A stretch of DNA of 64,000 nucleotides from Nilaparvata lugens (GCF_014356525.2 NC_052506.1:25790372-25854371); one strand, 5' to 3'; shown: positions 50,547 to 62,272, counted from the first letter of the stretch. The notes: a model not told the origin generated them from the sequence alone. A program made the numbers and translations.

Positions 50547-51156
50547 ACAGTATTCAACTTGAGGAACCAAAGGTTACACTTGGCTAATTGTTGTAATATA
50601 AGAATCAATCTATAACCTTTATAAAATTACTTTGCATGTAAAAAGCATATTAAAAAACCCAAACAAAAATAATTAAATGTATTAAGGAATTGAATGACTG
50701 CCTTTATTTTTGTAGAGAGCGAAGTTAGGGCGCAGTCGGCCCTCTCTTACACTTAACTCTCTATTACAAGATAACAATACAAAAAATACAAATAATATGA
50801 TAAAGAAAAAAAAATATTACAAACAATATGAAAAAAACAAACTATATCTACTTATTAAATAATAACAAATTTTAAATAATTGAAAAGAGAACAAAATAAA
50901 TTAACTTGGAAAAAAAATGTATATAACAATACTGATTAACAGTAGTGATACTTCATCACTGTAGTGAACAAAAAAAAAAAAGATCCTAATGTAACAAAAT
51001 ACAAAAACGACAACTATAGTGTTTGCTATAGTGTTTGCTATACATTCCATTCCTACATATTATTATAAATCTTGAAGTGAATAAGTAAATCACATTTATA
51101 TTTAATGATTGTAAAAAAAAAAAAAAGACCATCAAGGAGCCAATTTCAAGATTCTA

Positions 51157-51233
<77 letters not shown>

Positions 51234-52311
51234 ACAAAGAAGATATATTGATCAATACACAGTCGCTATAAGTCGCTCCAGCCAGCCCCCCTCACAAAGT
51301 TCATGACAGCCGCACTGAACTGGGATTGCCGCTGAATTGCCCTCACCTCCATTAAGGAAGTAGGAGGTTACTAGGCGCATGGATACTATAATAATTTGCA
51401 TGCACCAATCAAATGGTGGCAATTGATAGGCGGCAATAGTGAGCCGATTCAAATATATTTGTATATATTTCTACAAATGATAAGAATTTATGAATTGTTA
51501 TTGTGCAGTTTATGTTTTGGATATGGCCCGAAGGCAAATAAATTATTAAAGATGTAACATAAGAAATAATTTAATAGTTTGGTACGGTCCATTTGAGCCA
51601 TGAATGGCGGAGGAAAAGATTATTTAAATTTTATGTAAATTTGGAAATCGGAAATGAAAAATGTGAATTAGAAAAGAGAATTTCAACACTTGCCTGCCAA
51701 CGACCACCATGAGATGTCACCAAAAATTATAGAGCGTAATATCTTACTATACCTTTGATAGCTTAAAGTTAAATCGAATTTCTAAATTTTTTCATAAGAC
51801 TTTGTGATGCTAATGTAAAGCAGAAGTCATTTTTAAATAATTTTTTAACCCCTTGGAAGAGACGACTCTGGCTACAAATAATCCAGTACCACCAGGAGTT
51901 TGGATTGACATCAGCAGCTCATAGAAAATTCCAGCACGTGAGTGAAAAATATTCGAAATAGTGATAGGGCGCCCTCAGTGCTTCAAAATGAAATAAGAAT
52001 CAAAGCTAGCTCGTCGAAAGGTTTTTTCATTAATTAAGAATTTGGTAAGAATACTTGTGCAAGTTTAAAGATAGTATAAAAGGTATTTTATTAGGTAGTA
52101 ATGAATCAATCCATATATCAAAAGATACATCAATCAAAGAATACTAAGTACTAGGCTGTTAATACAATATTCATATGATCATTAATTTCTGCAATATAAT
52201 TTGCGATAATATAATGTAGCTCTGATTCACTAGATGAATTGATCTATCTATTCCGTCAGGTGCCGAATCTCGCAGCCTGAGATAAAAAATATTTATTATA
52301 AAGAAATCTAT
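50547..52311 (+). repeat. Tandem duplication unit 1 (about 1,765 bp)
   Basis: Matches 52312-54074 almost base for base; differences are mainly homopolymer and microsatellite lengths. It contains a (CA)n tract (about 51164-51231) and a block with GTCGCTATAAGTCGCTCCAG that may be a small element. The 66-codon minus-strand frame at 51252-51452 is identical in both units only because the units are near-identical. Confidence 0.9.
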
Positions 52312-52922
52312 ACAGTATTCAACTTGAGGAACCAAAGGTTACACTTGGCTAATTGTTGTAATATAAGAATCAATCTATAACCTTTATAAAATTACTTTGC
52401 ATGTAAAAAGCATATTAAAAAACCCAAACAAAAATAATAAATGTATTAAGGAATTGAATGACTGCCTTTATTTTTGTAGAGAGCGAAGTTAGGGCGCAGT
52501 CGGCCCTCTCTTACACTTAACTCTCTATTACAAGATAACAATACAAAAAATACAAATAATATGATAAAGAAAAAAAAATATTACAAACAATATGAAAAAA
52601 ACAAACTATATCTACTTATTAAAATAATAACAAATTTTAAATAATTGAAAAGAGAACAAAATAAATTAACTTGGAAAAAAAATGTATATAACAATACTGA
52701 TTAACAGTAGTGATACTTCATCACTGTAGTGAACAAAAAAAAAAAGATCCTAATGTAACAAAATACAAAAACGACAACTATAGTGTTTGCTATAGTGTTT
52801 GCTATACATTCCATTCCTACATATTATTATAAATCTTGAAGTGAATAAGTAAATCACATTTATATTTAATTGATTGTAAAAAAAAAAAAAAAGACCATCA
52901 AGGAGCCAATTTCAAGATTCTA

Positions 52923-52999
<77 letters not shown>

Positions 53000-54074
53000 A
53001 CAAAGAAGATATATTGATCAATACACAGTCGCTATAAGTCGCTCCAGCCAGCCCCCCTCACAAAGTTCATGACAGCCGCACTGAACTGGGATTGCCGCTG
53101 AATTGCCCTCACCTCCATTAAGGAAGTAGGAGGTTACTAGGCGCATGGATACTATAATAATTTGCATGCACCAATCAAATGGTGGCAATTGATAGGCGGC
53201 AATAGTGAGCCGATTCAAATATTTGTATATATTTCTACAAATGATAAGAATTTATGAATTGTTATTGTGCAGTTTATGTTTGGATATGGCCCGAAGGCAA
53301 ATAAATTATTAAAGATGTAACATAAGAAATAATTTAATAGTTTGGTACGGTCCATTTGAGCCATGAATGGCGGAGGAAAAGATTATTTAAATTTTATGTA
53401 AATTTGGAAATCGGAAATGAAAAATGTGAATTAGAAAAGAGAATTTCAACACTTGCCTGCCAACGACCACCATGAGATGTCACCAAAAATTATAGAGCGT
53501 AATATCTTACTATACCTTTGATAGCTTAAAGTTAAATCGAATTTCTAAATTTTTTCATAAGACTTTGTGATGCTAATGTAAAGCAGAAGTCATTTTTAAA
53601 TAATTTTTTAACCCCTTGGAAGAGACGACTCTGGCTACAAATAATCCAGTACCACCAGGAGTTTGGATTGACATCAGCAGCTCATAGAAAATTCCAGCAC
53701 GTGAGTGAAAAATATTCGAAATAGTGATAGGGCGCCCTCAGTGCTTCAAAATGAAATAAGAATCAAAGCTAGCTCGTCGAAAGGTTTTTTCATTAATTAA
53801 GAATTTGGTAAGAATACTTGTGCAAGTTTAAAGATAGTATAAAAGGTATTTTATTAGGTAGTAATGAATCAATCCATATATCAAAAGATACATCAATCAA
53901 AGAATACTAAGTACTAGGCTGTTAATACAATATTCATATGATCATTAATTTCTGCAATATAATTTGCGATAATATAATGTAGCTCTGATTCACTAGATGA
54001 ATTGATCTATCTATTCCGTCAGGTGCCGAATCTCGCAGCCTGAGATAAAAAATATTTATTATAAAGAAATCTAT
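52312..54074 (+). repeat. Tandem duplication unit 2
   Basis: Head-to-tail copy of 50547-52311. Unit junction at AATCTAT|ACAGTATTC. (CA)n at about 52926-52997. No gene recognised in the unit. Confidence 0.9.
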
Positions 54075-54439
54075 TGGAAACCATGGAATTCAATATATAT
54101 ATTTGGATTATTAGTTTGTCAATTTATTATGCTGATTTAAGTATTTTGTATACGAAATAGAATCGTCCAAGTTGACAAGTATCAGCAAGTTGATATCAAA
54201 GCTACATGCAAATAGATGCATATGATCATGAAATGAAAGCACATGGTAACATTTCGTGCTATAGAACTTAAAGAATAATATTAATCTGTGATATTTTATT
54301 GATTTGGTTTCTTGTTATATTATATATTCCTGTTGCTCTATATATTTTTGTTTTGACTTATTTTTTGAGATATTTGTTAATATATAGATCAATTTTTTTA
54401 TGGTGTACGATTCATTTTATTCTCATTACTATAGGATAT

Positions 54440-54441
54440 AA

Positions 54442-54495
<54 letters not shown>
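54440..54495. repeat. (TA)n microsatellite
   Basis: Simple TA run at the left edge of segmental copy 1. A similar run precedes copy 2 at 60593-60611 and 60472-60530. Confidence 0.9.
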
Positions 54496-54499
<4 letters not shown>

Positions 54500-54568
54500 A
54501 TTATCAGTATTATTGTGGAAGCTCATATCTGGGCCTATAAAGATTTTGATGAGACTTCTTCTTCCAGC

Positions 54569-55075
54569 TCAATCGTTTGATTGGTTGGCAGCCTTCCATC
54601 TAAATCTGTCCATTGCTACTCTCTTCCATTGTTCATAGCTCATAGCACCCAGATCCTTCGTCATTTGTCTTAAGTACTGTAGCCGGGGTCTCCCACGACC
54701 CCTTTGTCCATCAACTGTACCTTCCAGAATACTTGACGTAAATGCGTCGTGTCTTATTATATGTCCAATCCAAGAATGTCGTCTGGCCTTGAGAAAATTC
54801 AGAAGAGATCTTTTTTCTGCCGCCCTCTGGAATACCTCCTCATTCGTAACTCTGTCTGTCCATTTTATTTGAGCATACGCCTCCAACACCACACTTCAAA
54901 AGCATTCAGAGTCTTTTCCTCAGCCTTACCAATAGTCCACGTTTCAGACCCATAAAGAGCTATACTCCAAATGCAACTCTTTATTAGTCTCTTTCTTATT
55001 CCCAAGGTTAGACTATTTGAGGAAAGAAGCTGCCTTTTACTAATAAACATACCCTTAGCTTCTCTGATTAGGCGC
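54569..55075 (-). pseudogene. LINE reverse-transcriptase C-terminus, copy 1 (frameshifted)
   Basis: Same protein as 60687-61169 but with one T missing from a run near 54866, which splits the frame into 54865-55050 and 54569-54892. It reads through a YGSETWT motif, a CWRRML motif and RGRGRPR near the end, typical of the C-terminal region of insect non-LTR reverse transcriptases. The 3' end abuts the (TA)n tract. 5'-truncated. Confidence 0.8.
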
Positions 55076-55685
55076 TTTATATCCAGTCTATCTTTCTTTG
55101 ATGAGACTATATCCTAGTAAAACCACGATCAGATTTTATAATTATTGAAATATTTCTCATGCTCTACCGATTGATGCCAAGCAGGAGGCTAATCGTTATT
55201 TAACTATAAAAAATAACATGACAACTGCAACAAGTATTTAGTATAATTTATAATTTTGTTTCTGTTTTTGTATAGTTAAATTTTCATTTTATTTTAATGA
55301 TGTAATGTGCTTTTTTGGCAAAAAAAGATTCAATTCAATTTATCAAAAAATTCAGTTGTGTGAGTGTGCCACACCAGATTTTTATTACATGTAACCGGAT
55401 CTCAAAAACGGATCTAATGATTCTCGATTCTCACGAAATTTGGAACAAAGTAGGTTTATGATATGAAAATTCTATTGCATTAGGTCTCAACCCTTTTTCT
55501 CTTTCTTTAGAAAAACATATTTAATTCAGAAAGTCCAAAATATTAACTAGATGCTTATGTAGAATAGTACATAGTAAATTAACAAATAATATTGTAGCAA
55601 ACATAGTATATCATTCTAAAATTGTACACAATGTATACTCATTACCCACACACAAGTCTGAAGGCTTATGTGGATATCACACACA

Positions 55686-55709
55686 GTATTATTATTATTA
55701 TTATTATTC
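55686..55709. repeat. (ATT)n, short allele
   Basis: About seven units here, against roughly thirty at 61806-61897 in the other copy. Confidence 0.9.
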
Positions 55710-56084
55710 CGATTTTTTAAGAAATGTATGGTCAAAATATCTGACTACCTACGTTCATGTAAGGGTGGTGCTCCGCCAGGTTTAACCAGAAGCGAGCAGA
55801 AAAGCTTTTTTGCAATGGTACAATGGTCCAGTTTTTAATTTCGAATCAATGGTTAGAATGAACACAGTAAAACTAATTTTGGCCCATGACTTGAGATCGA
55901 ATATTGCTTAAGCCACAAACAAACATCGATTTATACAATTTCCCGTCTGGAATTTAACAATCGAGGACGCAAAATAAGCTGGGGAAAGAACACTTCAATG
56001 TTGAACCAATTATTAAAATAGTAAATAGCTATGTAGAATAGTACATAGTAAATTAACAAATACACAATGTGTACTCATTACCCA

Positions 56085-56450
56085 CGTGCAAGTCTGTTGT
56101 GTCTCCTCATATAACTGTAAATAAATTGTACAACTGAGAATTTTGTAGTATGAACTTGGCCATAAGCCTGTTGTGTCTCCTCATATAATTGTAAATAAAT
56201 TGTACAGCTGAGAAAATGACTGACTTTGAATGTACAGTAGTATGAATTTGGAAAGGGACAGTTTTGGCCATAAGTGTCTCCTCATATAATTGTAAAATGT
56301 CTCTCCATATAACTGTAAATGTAAAATGACTGATTTTGAATGTAGTATGAATTTGGAAAGGGACAGTTTTGGCCATAAGCCTTTTATGTCTCCTCATATA
56401 ATTGTAAATAAATTGTACAGCTGAGAAAATGACTGATTTTGAATATAGTT
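56085..56450. repeat. Amplified tail repeat
   Basis: Three to four diverged units with GGCCATAAGCCTGTTGTGTC and CTCCTCATATAATTGTAAAT, related to the single blocks at 1244 and 2405. The minus-strand frame 56107-56397 only reads these repeats. Confidence 0.7.
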
Positions 56451-56774
56451 GCTTGTTTCAAAAAAATACTAATAAAAAAAGTCCACGGCCAGATGTTAAC
56501 CAAACTGTATTTTCTATCATTTCATATTAAGCGATATTATCCTATCTATTCTATCTCTATATATATCTCTAATAATTACGATTTATGTATCTGTGTCACC
56601 ACAGAATGTAATATCGTTTGGCAAGATCACTTCATATGACTGCATGAAAGTAGATCAAAAGTGAGGTATTGAAATTTATAAATGAGTATTATTATCCCCA
56701 CCGACAGTTGTGGTTCTTATATAAAACAGATATATACAAGTAATTAGTCACGTCAGATATTACACATTGCGGAT

Positions 56775-57196
56775 ATGTCAATGGTTAGATACAGTATTAT
56801 TCATAGCAAAAGTGATGTTTTCAGTATGTGCACCGATAGCAACAGCAATATTATAGTAAACCAGATGGTGGTAGTACCAGTAGCAACTTGCGATTGAAAT
56901 TACGTAGTTCCAAACGAAAACACAAGTCAAACCGTATGCGGTTGGACAAGAGACAGTTTCAAAGCGTCGGCTGTTGTACCAGTGAATATACTACTACTTC
57001 TAACACTAGCTGTAAGCAGCCAGAGATGTCCGACAGTTACAAAGAATTTCCTCAGGCTACAGAAACTAGTTCTGATGGTGATTATTTTGTACTTGACTGC
57101 TCGGCGACACTCGCCAGCGATCAGGATTACTATAGACGGTTGTATTATGCCAAGCTTGCCGATGAAAACGATTCAGGGATTGAAGATTTGGATTGA
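56775..57196 (+). pseudogene. Gene A, copy 1: small unknown protein, one frameshift
   Basis: ATG at 56775 starts about 27 codons (MSMVRYSIIHSKSD). A one-base shift near 56850 is needed to join a longer downstream frame that runs to TGA at 57194-57196. The downstream part has a basic patch (KRKHKSNRMRLDKR), a Cys/Ser/Thr middle and an acidic C-terminus (DENDSGIEDLD). The upstream shift is present in both copies, so it is either old or the two frames are separate genes. It lies 128 bp ahead of gene B on the same strand. Family unknown; a viral origin is a guess from context. Confidence 0.45.
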
Positions 57197-57324
57197 TCTC
57201 TTCTCTCTCTTACCAAAGTGTTCTCCTAGTGTGATATAGTGCAAGTCTCCAACTAATTTCGAAACAATCCAAGTATACGCCAGACTTGCATTATACGAGA
57301 CTGTTTCTCTGTTATTACTTTAGT

Positions 57325-57714
57325 ATGGCTTGGACTTTCCTACAGCAAAAGTTGGTGCTCTTGGGCATCATTCTTAGTATAATGACGTGTGTAATCATAA
57401 TAACTATTCTTACATTGAATTATTTTAAACCACAAAAGCTGAACAGCGATTGTTATAATATTGCTGATAAACTAAAGAAAAATGAAAAAGCCATGAAAAA
57501 AGCAATGGCAGATAGCAATGTAGACATCGATACAGTACCAAATAATGTACACTTTGATTCGCTCTCAGTTGCATCTCTAGACGACACTTACGATGCAGAG
57601 CATTTAACATCGCTGGTTGGTTTTAATGCACCCTACTACAGATTGGTACATGAAACCGAAACCAGTATTAACCAAGATGGAAATAAAATTGCAATAATCT
57701 CAGAGTCCTACTAG
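57325..57714 (+). CDS. Gene B, copy 1: small single-pass membrane protein, unknown
   Basis: 129 codons from ATG 57325 (MAWTFLQQ) to TAG 57712. Residues about 9-32 form a strong hydrophobic segment (LVLLGIILSIMTCVIIITIL), followed by a Lys-rich stretch (LKKNEKAMKKAM) and an acidic, mixed C-terminal domain ending ISESY. An N-terminal anchor with a long soluble tail is the form of many small envelope proteins of insect large DNA viruses, but no specific family is recognised. A longer in-frame start at 57286 lacks ATG and looks untranslated. This copy is intact; copy 2 is truncated. An AATAAA lies about 120 bp downstream. Confidence 0.55.
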   Translation: MAWTFLQQKLVLLGIILSIMTCVIIITILTLNYFKPQKLNSDCYNIADKLKKNEKAMKKAMADSNVDIDTVPNNVHFDSLSVASLDDTYDAEHLTSLVGFNAPYYRLVHETETSINQDGNKIAIISESY

Positions 57715-57725
57715 GCTTAAGAACA

Positions 57726-57935
57726 ATGGAAAAGTACAATTGAATTTACCAATAATTCTATGGAAACTACCACTACATTTTGTATTATATTTATTTTGTT
57801 ATTTTATATTAGACAGTTATGTTTTTTGTTTGAAAATAAATTGGAAATTATATTTGAATTTGGATTTTATTATTCACATACACAGAATAACAGCAAGAGC
57901 AGCTACATGACAAAATATACATGACATAAATAAAT
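57726..57935 (+). repeat. Inverted repeat, left arm
   Basis: Runs from ATGGAAAAGTACAATTGAAT to GCTACATGACATAAATAAAT and is the reverse complement of 58000-58204, apart from an extra 14-bp piece near 57917. It is the natural 3' flank of gene B, since copy 2 has the same sequence after its gene B. Confidence 0.9.
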
Positions 57936-57958
57936 ATATATATATATATAATATATAT

Positions 57959-57999
<41 letters not shown>
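57936..57999. repeat. (TA)n spacer between inverted arms
   Basis: Pure AT dinucleotide runs forming the loop of the inverted repeat. Confidence 0.9.
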
Positions 58000-58007
<8 letters not shown>

Positions 58008-58204
58008 TATTTATTTATGTCATGTAGCTGCTCTTGCTGTTATTCTGTGTATGTGAATAATAAAATCCAAATTCAAATATAATTTCCAATTTATTTTCAA
58101 ACAAAAAACATAACTGTCTAATATAAAATAACAAAATAAATATAATACAAAATGTAGTGGTAGTTTCCATAGAATTATTGGTAAATTCAATTGTACTTTT
58201 CCAT
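58000..58204 (-). repeat. Inverted repeat, right arm
   Basis: Reverse complement of the gene B 3' flank, ending at TTTTCCAT, then more (TA)n to 58293. It sits in front of locus C. Confidence 0.9.
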
Positions 58205-58393
58205 ATATATATATATATATATATAAATATATATATATATATTATATATATATATATATATTATATATATATATATTATATATATATATATATAAGATTG
58301 AAGAGACTATGAGAGAGACATCATTTGGCTTCCAATACAGTACTCGTTATCAACATTTAACACAATCTATATGGTGAAAACATTTGAGCGACT

Positions 58394-60429
58394 ATGCCGA
58401 AACAGCTTCAACTTTCTGAATACACTACAAGCAAGCTGCTCACACTATACGGCAATCCAAGCGACAATGACGACTATCAGACATTGTATAGCAACGTGGA
58501 CGCGTGCCAACCAGAACTCAAGCTCGAATCACAAACTATCAAACTCGACGACATTCAGAGGAAAATTATCGATCAAAGTGAATACATGGATTCTATTGAA
58601 CTAGACCAGACAATTATCCCAAAACTGGACACCTTTTGCTACGATACAATAGACACATTAATGAAAACTCTAGATTCAGCACCGGCAGATAATCAATCCT
58701 GTAATATCAACTTGGTAAAAATTAAACATTTTGAACAAGTCAAAGCTTACACTTCGGATATTATTGGTGGCAAGTTTTTTCCATCAAGGTTTTGTCTAAG
58801 TGTTGGCAAAGTATCACCAAGCTGCAGTGTGAGAATCAATACTGGGTATATAATAACTATTCCTGATATTTTTGTAAGCCTCGTAAACTGGTGAATGGAA
58901 AAATCGTTCAAGACCAAAAGTTTATACCACAGCCACAGTTTGTAATTTTGCCGTGCTTTCATCTGAATGAACAACAGAAAAGCGATATTATCACATGCAT
59001 GTATTCACGAGATCCAGAGGACACTGGTCTTTTAACGTTTTCATTTACAACAAGAAGCGGCGATGTTGGTGATGTGCTGGTTGTTTTAAAAGCGTTTGCA
59101 ACCGCTACACAAATCACAAACTCGTTTCACATTACAAAGTCTGAATTGGCCGGCGCTGTTCAAACAATCGCTAAACCAAGAGACTTTAAAAATGGAAAAT
59201 ATACAGCAAATTTAAAAATAAAATTTGACGCCGCTTCGATGGAGGTGCAAGACAGCAGTACACCTATCGCGTTATTCAAAACCTACAATACTGCGGTGCG
59301 TCCCGAAGCACACCAAAAACAGCAGTGACTTGTGTTTGATGCCACTCGAAACATTATTTTGTTCTCTAGTCGCAAAAGAGAATGGTTCAACAAACATCTA
59401 ACCACATTTAGTGGCGTTTTAACAAAATCCAAACATCTTGTACCATTTGTGGCTCGAAGCGATGCACAAGAAATTATTGCAAACACCCACTGTTGTACAC
59501 TGATTGAGTCTAAGCGATCACTATTCAGTAACATACTAGATCATACGGAACAGCCAATTGGAGCTGTGAAAATAATCAACGGCGCATTTGCAAATATAGA
59601 CCAATACGATGGCATGAGGAAAAGTATGAAGCAGTTGGTGAAGGGTTTGTCTGGTCTCAGTACAGGCGTAAAACACTGTAGACGACTGCAAACTCAAGAC
59701 CCCAAGCTCATCAGTGTCGGTATGAATAATCTTTTAAAATTATACGACTATCACAGAGTTGTATCAGCAAACAGCAAGTTATATGAGAATGTTATAAAGA
59801 GCGACAAGGAGATGTTTGAGTCGCAGCTGACAGTGTCGAAACCGTACAGCGTTCTCATCTCCCAAGCTTTGTGCTATTTGGCACACATCTACTAAGGTGT
59901 GTCGCTCAACAATCAACCAGCTAAATCAAATCCATATTTGATAGGCGAAGACACAACTACAGTCGCCGACAATTTGGTAATAGAGGAGGACACAACTATG
60001 GTAGCCGACACTTTGGTGATAGACGAAGACACAACTACGGTCGCCGACACTTTGGTGATAGGCGAAGACACAACTACAGTCGCCGACACTTTGGTAATAG
60101 AGGAGGACACAACTACAGTCGCCGACACTTTGGTAATAGAGGAGGACACAACTACAGTCGCCGACACTTTGGTAATAGAGGAGGACACAACTACAGTTGC
60201 CAACACTTTGGTAATAGAGGAGGACACAACTACAGTCGCAGACACTTTGGTAATAGAGGAGGACACAACTACAGTCGCCGACACTTTGGTAATAGAGGAG
60301 GACACAACTACAGTCGCTGACACTTTGGTAATAGAGGAGGACACAACTACAGTCGCCAACACTTTGAAGAGGAGTATAGACGAAGAAGACAACAAAGTGT
60401 CAGTTATCAAAAGAGCAAAAAATGAATAA
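58394..60429 (+). pseudogene. Locus C: long unknown protein with 13-residue repeats, frame breaks
   Basis: ATG 58394 (MPKQLQLSEYTTSKLL) opens a frame to 58894. In a T run at 58869-58873 the coding frame shifts by one and continues open to TGA 59326-59328, then without a gap to TAA 59893-59895, then to TAA 60427-60429. The parts: an acidic/mixed N-terminus, a globular middle with IVQDQKFIPQPQFVILPCFH and a stretch of alternating hydrophobics, a Lys-rich region (59340-59890), eleven tandem 13-residue repeats, and a basic end (VIKRAKNE). Total about 675 codons if read as one. No domain is recognised. Being intronless with a nuclear-signal-like tail suggests a viral structural or nuclear protein; unproven. 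It is flanked by (TA)n on both sides. Confidence 0.5.
59942..60368 (+). repeat. 39-bp tandem repeat coding for [EGD]EDTTTVADTLVI, 11 copies
   Basis: Eleven head-to-tail units in one frame; the first four are diverged (GED, EED..MVAD, DED, GED) and the later seven nearly identical. Acidic, Thr/Val-rich. The complementary strand is also open over the whole array, but only because the unit length is a multiple of three. Confidence 0.9.
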
Positions 60430-60471
60430 GAATACTGTATATCAATATCATAAAATACCTATATACGTGTA

Positions 60472-60532
<61 letters not shown>

Positions 60533-60611
60533 CATAATTTTCTTATATTATATTTTTATTTGTGTATGTCTCCTTATTTCTTTTATCAACAGATATATAT
60601 ATATATATATA
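60472..60611. repeat. (TA)n tracts
   Basis: Two TA runs (60472-60530, 60593-60611) around about 60 bp of AT-rich DNA. They mark the left edge of segmental copy 2. Confidence 0.85.
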
Positions 60612-60686
60612 TTATAAATTATCAGTATTATTGTGGAAGCTCATATCTGGGCCTATAAAGATTTTGATGAGACTTCTTCTTCCAGC

Positions 60687-61226
60687 TCAATCGTTTGATT
60701 GGTTGGCAGCCTTCCATCTAAATCTGTCCATTGCTACTCTCTTCCATTGTTCATAGCTCATAGCACCCAGATCCTTCGTCATTTGTCTTAAGTACTGTAG
60801 CCGGGGTCTCCCACGACCCCTTTGTCCATCAACTGTACCTTCCAGAATACTTGACGTAAATGCGTCGTGTCTTATTATATGTCCAATCCAAGAATGTCGT
60901 CTGGCCTTGAGAAAATTCAGAAGAGATCTTTTTTCTGCCGCCCTCTGGAATACCTCCTCATTCGTAACTCTGTCTGTCCATTTTATTTTGAGCATACGCC
61001 TCCAACACCACACTTCAAAAGCATTCAGAGTCTTTTCCTCAGCCTTACCAATAGTCCACGTTTCAGACCCATAAAGAGCTATACTCCAAATGCAACTCTT
61101 TATTAGTCTCTTTCTTATTCCCAAGGTTAGACTATTTGAGGAAAGAAGCTGCCTTTTACTAATAAACATACCCTTAGCTTCTCTGATTCGGCGCTTTATA
61201 TCCAGTCTATCTTTCTTTGATGAGAC
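60687..61226 (-). pseudogene. LINE reverse-transcriptase C-terminus, copy 2 (open)
   Basis: An open frame of 160 codons (61169 down to 60687, open back to about 61226). It has IWSIALYGSETWT and EVWCWRRMLKIKWTDRV, an IGHIIRHD motif, then RGRGRPR and the C-terminus WKAANQSND. This is the tail after the polymerase domain in insect non-LTR elements. The catalytic domain is absent, so it is a 5'-truncated insertion. The single-base difference from copy 1 keeps this one open. Confidence 0.85.
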
Positions 61227-61803
61227 TATATCCTAGTAAAACCACGATCAGATTTTATAATTATTGAAATATTTCTCATGCTCTACCGATTGATGCCAAG
61301 CAGGAGGCTAATCGTTATTTAACTATAAAAAATAACGTGACAACTGCAACAAGTATTTAGTATAATTTATAATTTTGTTTCTGTTTTTGTATAGTTAAAT
61401 TTTCATTTTATTTTAATGATGTAATGTGCTTTTTTGGCAAAAATAGATTCAATTCAATTTATCAAAAAATTCAGTTGTGTGAGTGTGCCACACCAGATTT
61501 TTATTACATGTAACCGGATCTCAAAAACGGATCTAATGATTCTCGATTCTCACGAAATTTGGAACAAAGTAGGTTTATGATATGAAAATTCTATTGCATT
61601 AGGTCTCAACCCTTTTTCTCTTTCTTTAGAAAAACATATTTAATTCAGAAAGTCCAAAATATTAACTAGATGCTTATGTAGAATAGTACATAGTAAATTA
61701 ACAAATAATATTGTAGCAAACATAGTATATCATTCTAAAATTGTACACAATGTATACTCATTACCCACACACAAGTCTGAAGGCTTATGTGGATATCACA
61801 CAC

Positions 61804-61805
<2 letters not shown>

Positions 61806-61844
<39 letters not shown>

Positions 61845-61846
61845 TC

Positions 61847-61897
<51 letters not shown>
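61806..61897. repeat. (ATT)n, long allele
   Basis: About thirty units with one interruption (ACTCTT). Frames through it code for poly-Asn or poly-Leu and are not genes. Confidence 0.95.
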
Positions 61898-62272
61898 CGA
61901 TTTTTTAAGAAATGTATGGTCAAAATATCTGACTACCTACGTTCATGTAAGGGTGGTGCTCCGCCAGGTTTAACCAGAAGCGAGCAGAAAAGCTTTTTCG
62001 CAATGGTACAATGGTCCAGTTTTTAATTTCGAATCAATGGTTAGAATGAACACAGTAAAACTAATTTTGGCCCATGACTTGAGATCGAATATTGCTTAAG
62101 CCACAAACAAACATCGATTTATACAATTTCCCATCTGGAATTTAACAATCGAGGATGCAAAATAAGCTGGGGAAAGAACACTTCAATGTTGAACCAATTA
62201 TTAAAATAGTAACTAGCTATGTAGAATAGTACATAGTAAATTAACAAATACACAATATGTACTCATTACCCA

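Larger units (their letters stand above)
54496..57815 (+). repeat. Segmental duplication, copy 1
   Basis: Starts ATTATAAATTATCAGTATT and matches 60610-64000 to the window end with very few differences. It carries, in order: a LINE tail (minus), unique AT-rich DNA, a short (ATT)n, the amplified tail repeat (56085-56450), gene A and gene B. The true right edge is unknown because copy 2 runs out of the window. Confidence 0.9.

Noticed and set aside
51252..53218. A conserved 66-codon gene (identical at 51252-51452 and 53018-53218)
   Set aside because: Identity is due to the recent tandem duplication; the composition is not convincing and the frame begins and ends in repeat-like DNA.
59942..60368. 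CRISPR-like direct repeats
   Set aside because: Units are contiguous with no unique spacers, keep a reading frame, and lie in a eukaryotic genome.
59913..60410. Long antisense frame (165 codons) through the 39-bp repeat array
   Set aside because: It is open only because the repeat unit is 13 codons long; the sense strand continues the flanking coding sequence and has a proper basic end.
46228..60429. Confident naming of loci A-D as nudivirus core genes
   Set aside because: Endogenous nudiviruses are known in planthoppers and the gene style fits, but I could not recognise any core-gene motif, so only a possible viral origin is stated.
61735..62026. Poly-Asn and poly-Leu frames
   Set aside because: Translation of the (ATT)n microsatellite.
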